Assembly: GCA_030599405.1 (NCBI GenBank)
Contig: JAUVOB010000067.1
Location: 1 to 7,171, forward strand
Origin: Chloroflexota bacterium
GTDB taxonomy: Bacteria; Chloroflexota; Anaerolineae; Promineifilales; Promineifilaceae
DNA: 7,171 nt
Direction of reading: 5' to 3'
In this document: piece after piece, positions 5,897 to 7,171 of the stretch
Numbering within the stretch: the stretch's first letter is position 1
Layout of the letters: each line of letters opens with the position of its first letter
Notes under the pieces: model-generated
Databases searched by the model: none
What the model saw: only the letters and a program-made list of their open reading frames with translations
What the model was told of the DNA's origin: nothing
Position numbers and translations under genes: made by a program

Positions 5897-6961
5897 TCAG
5901 TTAGTCCCGGCTTTTTCAATCTTACGCTGCCGGGCCCGGGCTTTGCGGCTTATCTTGTTATGTAAACCTGTCAAACCCATGGCTTTTTTCATCATCGCCA
6001 GCGTCTCATTGGCGATTTCAGTGGTGCGTATTGTCCCCTCATATAAAACCTGTTCGGCGAGACCCTTATCTGCCTCGATATCTGACCGCCTCTCCCGGAT
6101 TGGATCCAGAAAGTTATTTATCGCCTTGGATAACTTGTCCTTGACTTCGACATCACCAACTCGCCCTTCTTTATAGCGCGCCTTGAGATCCTCCACCTCA
6201 GATTTGTTCGGATTGAAGGCATCGTGGTAGATGAACACCGGATTCCCTTCTACTGTTCCTGGGATATCGGCTCGGATCCGTTTGGGATCAGTGTACATAG
6301 CGTGGACTTTCTTCTCGACCGTTTTTGTATCGTCGCTGAGAAGGATCGCATTCCCCAGGCTCTTGCTCATCTTCGCCTGCCCATCGGTTCCAACAAGAGA
6401 GGGCACGTCGCCAATCATAACATCAGGAATTGGTAACGTCTCGCCATAGAGATGGTTAAAGCGTCGGGCGATCTCCCGTGTGATCTCGACATGGGCTTCA
6501 TTGTCTTTACCTACGGGGACCAAATGGGCACGAGGCATCAATATGTCGGCCGCCTGCAGGACAGGATATCCAAGAAGGCCAAATGGCATCTCGTTCAGAT
6601 GGGCTGCCTTGGCCATATCTTTTAGGGACGGTAGCCTGCTTAGACGAGGTACGGTTACCAGCATTTCAAATATGAGGTTCATCTCATAGACCGCGTGCAT
6701 GGCGCTTTGAAGGTAGATAGCGCTCTTAAGAGGATCGACGCCGCAGGCCAAGTAATCTGTTACCATATCGATAGCGAGGACACGGATTTCGTCGATATTC
6801 TCCCGCTGGTTTTTCGTCGTAAGCAGGTGCAGATCTGCGATCAGAAAATAGCATTCATATTCATCCTGTAGCCTGACACGGTTCTCGATACTGCCGACAT
6901 AATGCCCAAGATGCAGTTTTCCGGTCGGCCGGTCACCAGTTAATAGTCGCTTCTTACTCAT
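5897..6961 (-). CDS. trpS: Tryptophanyl-tRNA synthetase
   Basis: A class I aminoacyl-tRNA synthetase that activates tryptophan with ATP and loads it onto tRNA-Trp. It has 354 residues, normal for the bacterial enzyme. The N-terminus [17 protein letters not shown] carries the HIGH-type motif (HLGH, 17-20). IADLHLLTT follows at 41-49, then QAADIL at 136-141 with the presumed indole-contacting D139, then [20 protein letters not shown] at 150-169, and the KMSKS loop at 197-201 ([11 protein letters not shown]). The later segment with [13 protein letters not shown] and VEGNPVF matches one subgroup of bacterial TrpRS (streptococcal-like) rather than the Bacillus/E. coli type. The usual 'VG.DQ' is VGKDN here, so the glutamine is asparagine (N154). 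The basic C-terminal tail ([13 protein letters not shown]) is typical of tRNA contact. It is first in line ahead of trpG, 19 bases away, suggesting co-transcription with tryptophan synthesis genes. Confidence 0.97.
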   Translation of the reverse strand: MSKKRLLTGDRPTGKLHLGHYVGSIENRVRLQDEYECYFLIADLHLLTTKNQRENIDEIRVLAIDMVTDYLACGVDPLKSAIYLQSAMHAVYEMNLIFEMLVTVPRLSRLPSLKDMAKAAHLNEMPFGLLGYPVLQAADILMPRAHLVPVGKDNEAHVEITREIARRFNHLYGETLPIPDVMIGDVPSLVGTDGQAKMSKSLGNAILLSDDTKTVEKKVHAMYTDPKRIRADIPGTVEGNPVFIYHDAFNPNKSEVEDLKARYKEGRVGDVEVKDKLSKAINNFLDPIRERRSDIEADKGLAEQVLYEGTIRTTEIANETLAMMKKAMGLTGLHNKISRKARARQRKIEKAGTN

Positions 6962-6967
6962 ATCAAT

Positions 6968-6973
6968 CTCCTC
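6968..6973 (-). promoter_or_regulatory. Ribosome binding site for trpS
   Basis: GAGGAG on the minus strand lies six bases before the ATG at 6961, a strong site that confirms the trpS start. Confidence 0.85.
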
Positions 6974-7062
6974 GCATTAGATCATAAAAAGTTTTGCACA
7001 ATCGTATTTATGTTAAGTTATTCGATAGTTGCCGCGTATCCATTTGAAGGGCTCAGGCAGCT

Positions 7063-7080
7063 GATCTGTATTTTCAGACC
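7063..7080 (-). other. Small hairpin in the region ahead of trpS
   Basis: In the minus-strand transcript, GGUCUG (7080-7075) pairs with CAGAUC (7068-7063) around an AAAAUA loop, six pairs with one G-U. It sits in the 151 bases between the possible upstream stop codon (7113) and trpS. No uridine run follows, no T-box core sequence (such as GGGTGGNACCGCG) is present, and no tryptophan-rich leader peptide is encoded, so no known trp control device can be named. I found no convincing -35/-10 pair for trpS in this region. Confidence 0.25.
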
Positions 7081-7112
7081 TGTAAGGAACCGGTCATAAA
7101 TCCAGTCATTAC

Positions 7113-7171
7113 CTAGAATAGACCCTGTTCGGCCTGCTCGACCGCGACGGACAAAGCTCTGGCCTTGCTCA
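7113..7171 (-). CDS. Possible C-terminal end of an unidentified gene (runs off right edge)
   Basis: One minus-strand frame reads ...SKARALSVAVEQAEQGLF followed by TAG at 7115-7113. The alanine/glutamate/glutamine-rich composition and the high share of G or C at third codon positions look like real coding sequence, unlike the other two frames of this stretch. Only 18 whole codons are visible, so no family can be named. If real, it lies 151 bases upstream of trpS in the same direction. Confidence 0.4.
   Translation of the reverse strand, partial: SKARALSVAVEQAEQGLF

Noticed and set aside
5878..5919. Longer TrpG starting at the ATG at 5919
   Set aside because: It overlaps the end of trpS and adds residues before the conserved IDNYDSF start; the ATG at 5877 has GGAGGG in the right place.
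6962..7112. T-box or trp leader attenuator ahead of trpS
   Set aside because: No T-box core sequence, no uridine-tailed terminator, and the small possible reading frames contain no run of Trp codons.
7014..7170. A second minus-strand frame at the right edge containing GRAGRTG, resembling part of a helicase motif
   Set aside because: The surrounding residues do not fit helicase motif VI, third-position base use is unlike the neighbours, and another frame in the same stretch looks more protein-like.

Overview
The window reads as ordinary bacterial chromosome of medium GC with tightly packed genes. I lean towards a Chloroflexota-like bacterium, judging by the overall feel of the Trp enzymes and by a zinc-finger membrane protein; this is an impression, not a measured assignment. 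There are two gene blocks on the minus strand, separated by one plus-strand gene.

Left block (1-1928, minus strand): an ABC-type metal importer made of an ATPase (1928-1017) and an ABC-3 family permease (1024-176), followed by the first 44 codons of a Fur-family regulator (133, running off the left edge). No substrate-binding protein gene is visible next to them. Ahead of the ATPase gene is a well-formed promoter (-35 at 2057-2052, -10 at 2035-2030) with a perfect 6-3-6 palindrome (2015-2029) directly downstream of the -10. The simplest reading is a metal uptake operon that ends with its own metal sensor and is repressed at that palindrome.

Middle (2145-3152, plus strand): a divergently transcribed 335-residue protein with two RanBP2-like four-cysteine zinc fingers, an acidic/proline-rich linker, one membrane helix and a conserved-looking but unnamed C-terminal domain. 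It shares the 216-base regulatory region with the metal operon. Its stop codon directly abuts the stop codon of trpC.

Right block (3153-6961, minus strand): trpS (tryptophanyl-tRNA synthetase), trpG (anthranilate synthase glutaminase), a 207-base gap with overlapping inverted repeats, trpD (anthranilate phosphoribosyltransferase) and trpC (indole-3-glycerol-phosphate synthase). This joins tryptophan synthesis with tryptophan charging onto tRNA. trpE, trpF, trpB and trpA are not in the window and cannot directly follow trpC, because trpC is blocked by the convergent gene. At the right edge is a possible 3' end of another minus-strand gene (7171-7113).

No tRNA, rRNA, CRISPR array, insertion sequence or phage gene was seen. 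No gene-free stretch exceeds 300 bases. The items most worth a second look are the shared metal-operon/zinc-finger regulatory region, the zinc-finger membrane protein itself, and the unusual trpS-trpG-trpD-trpC layout.
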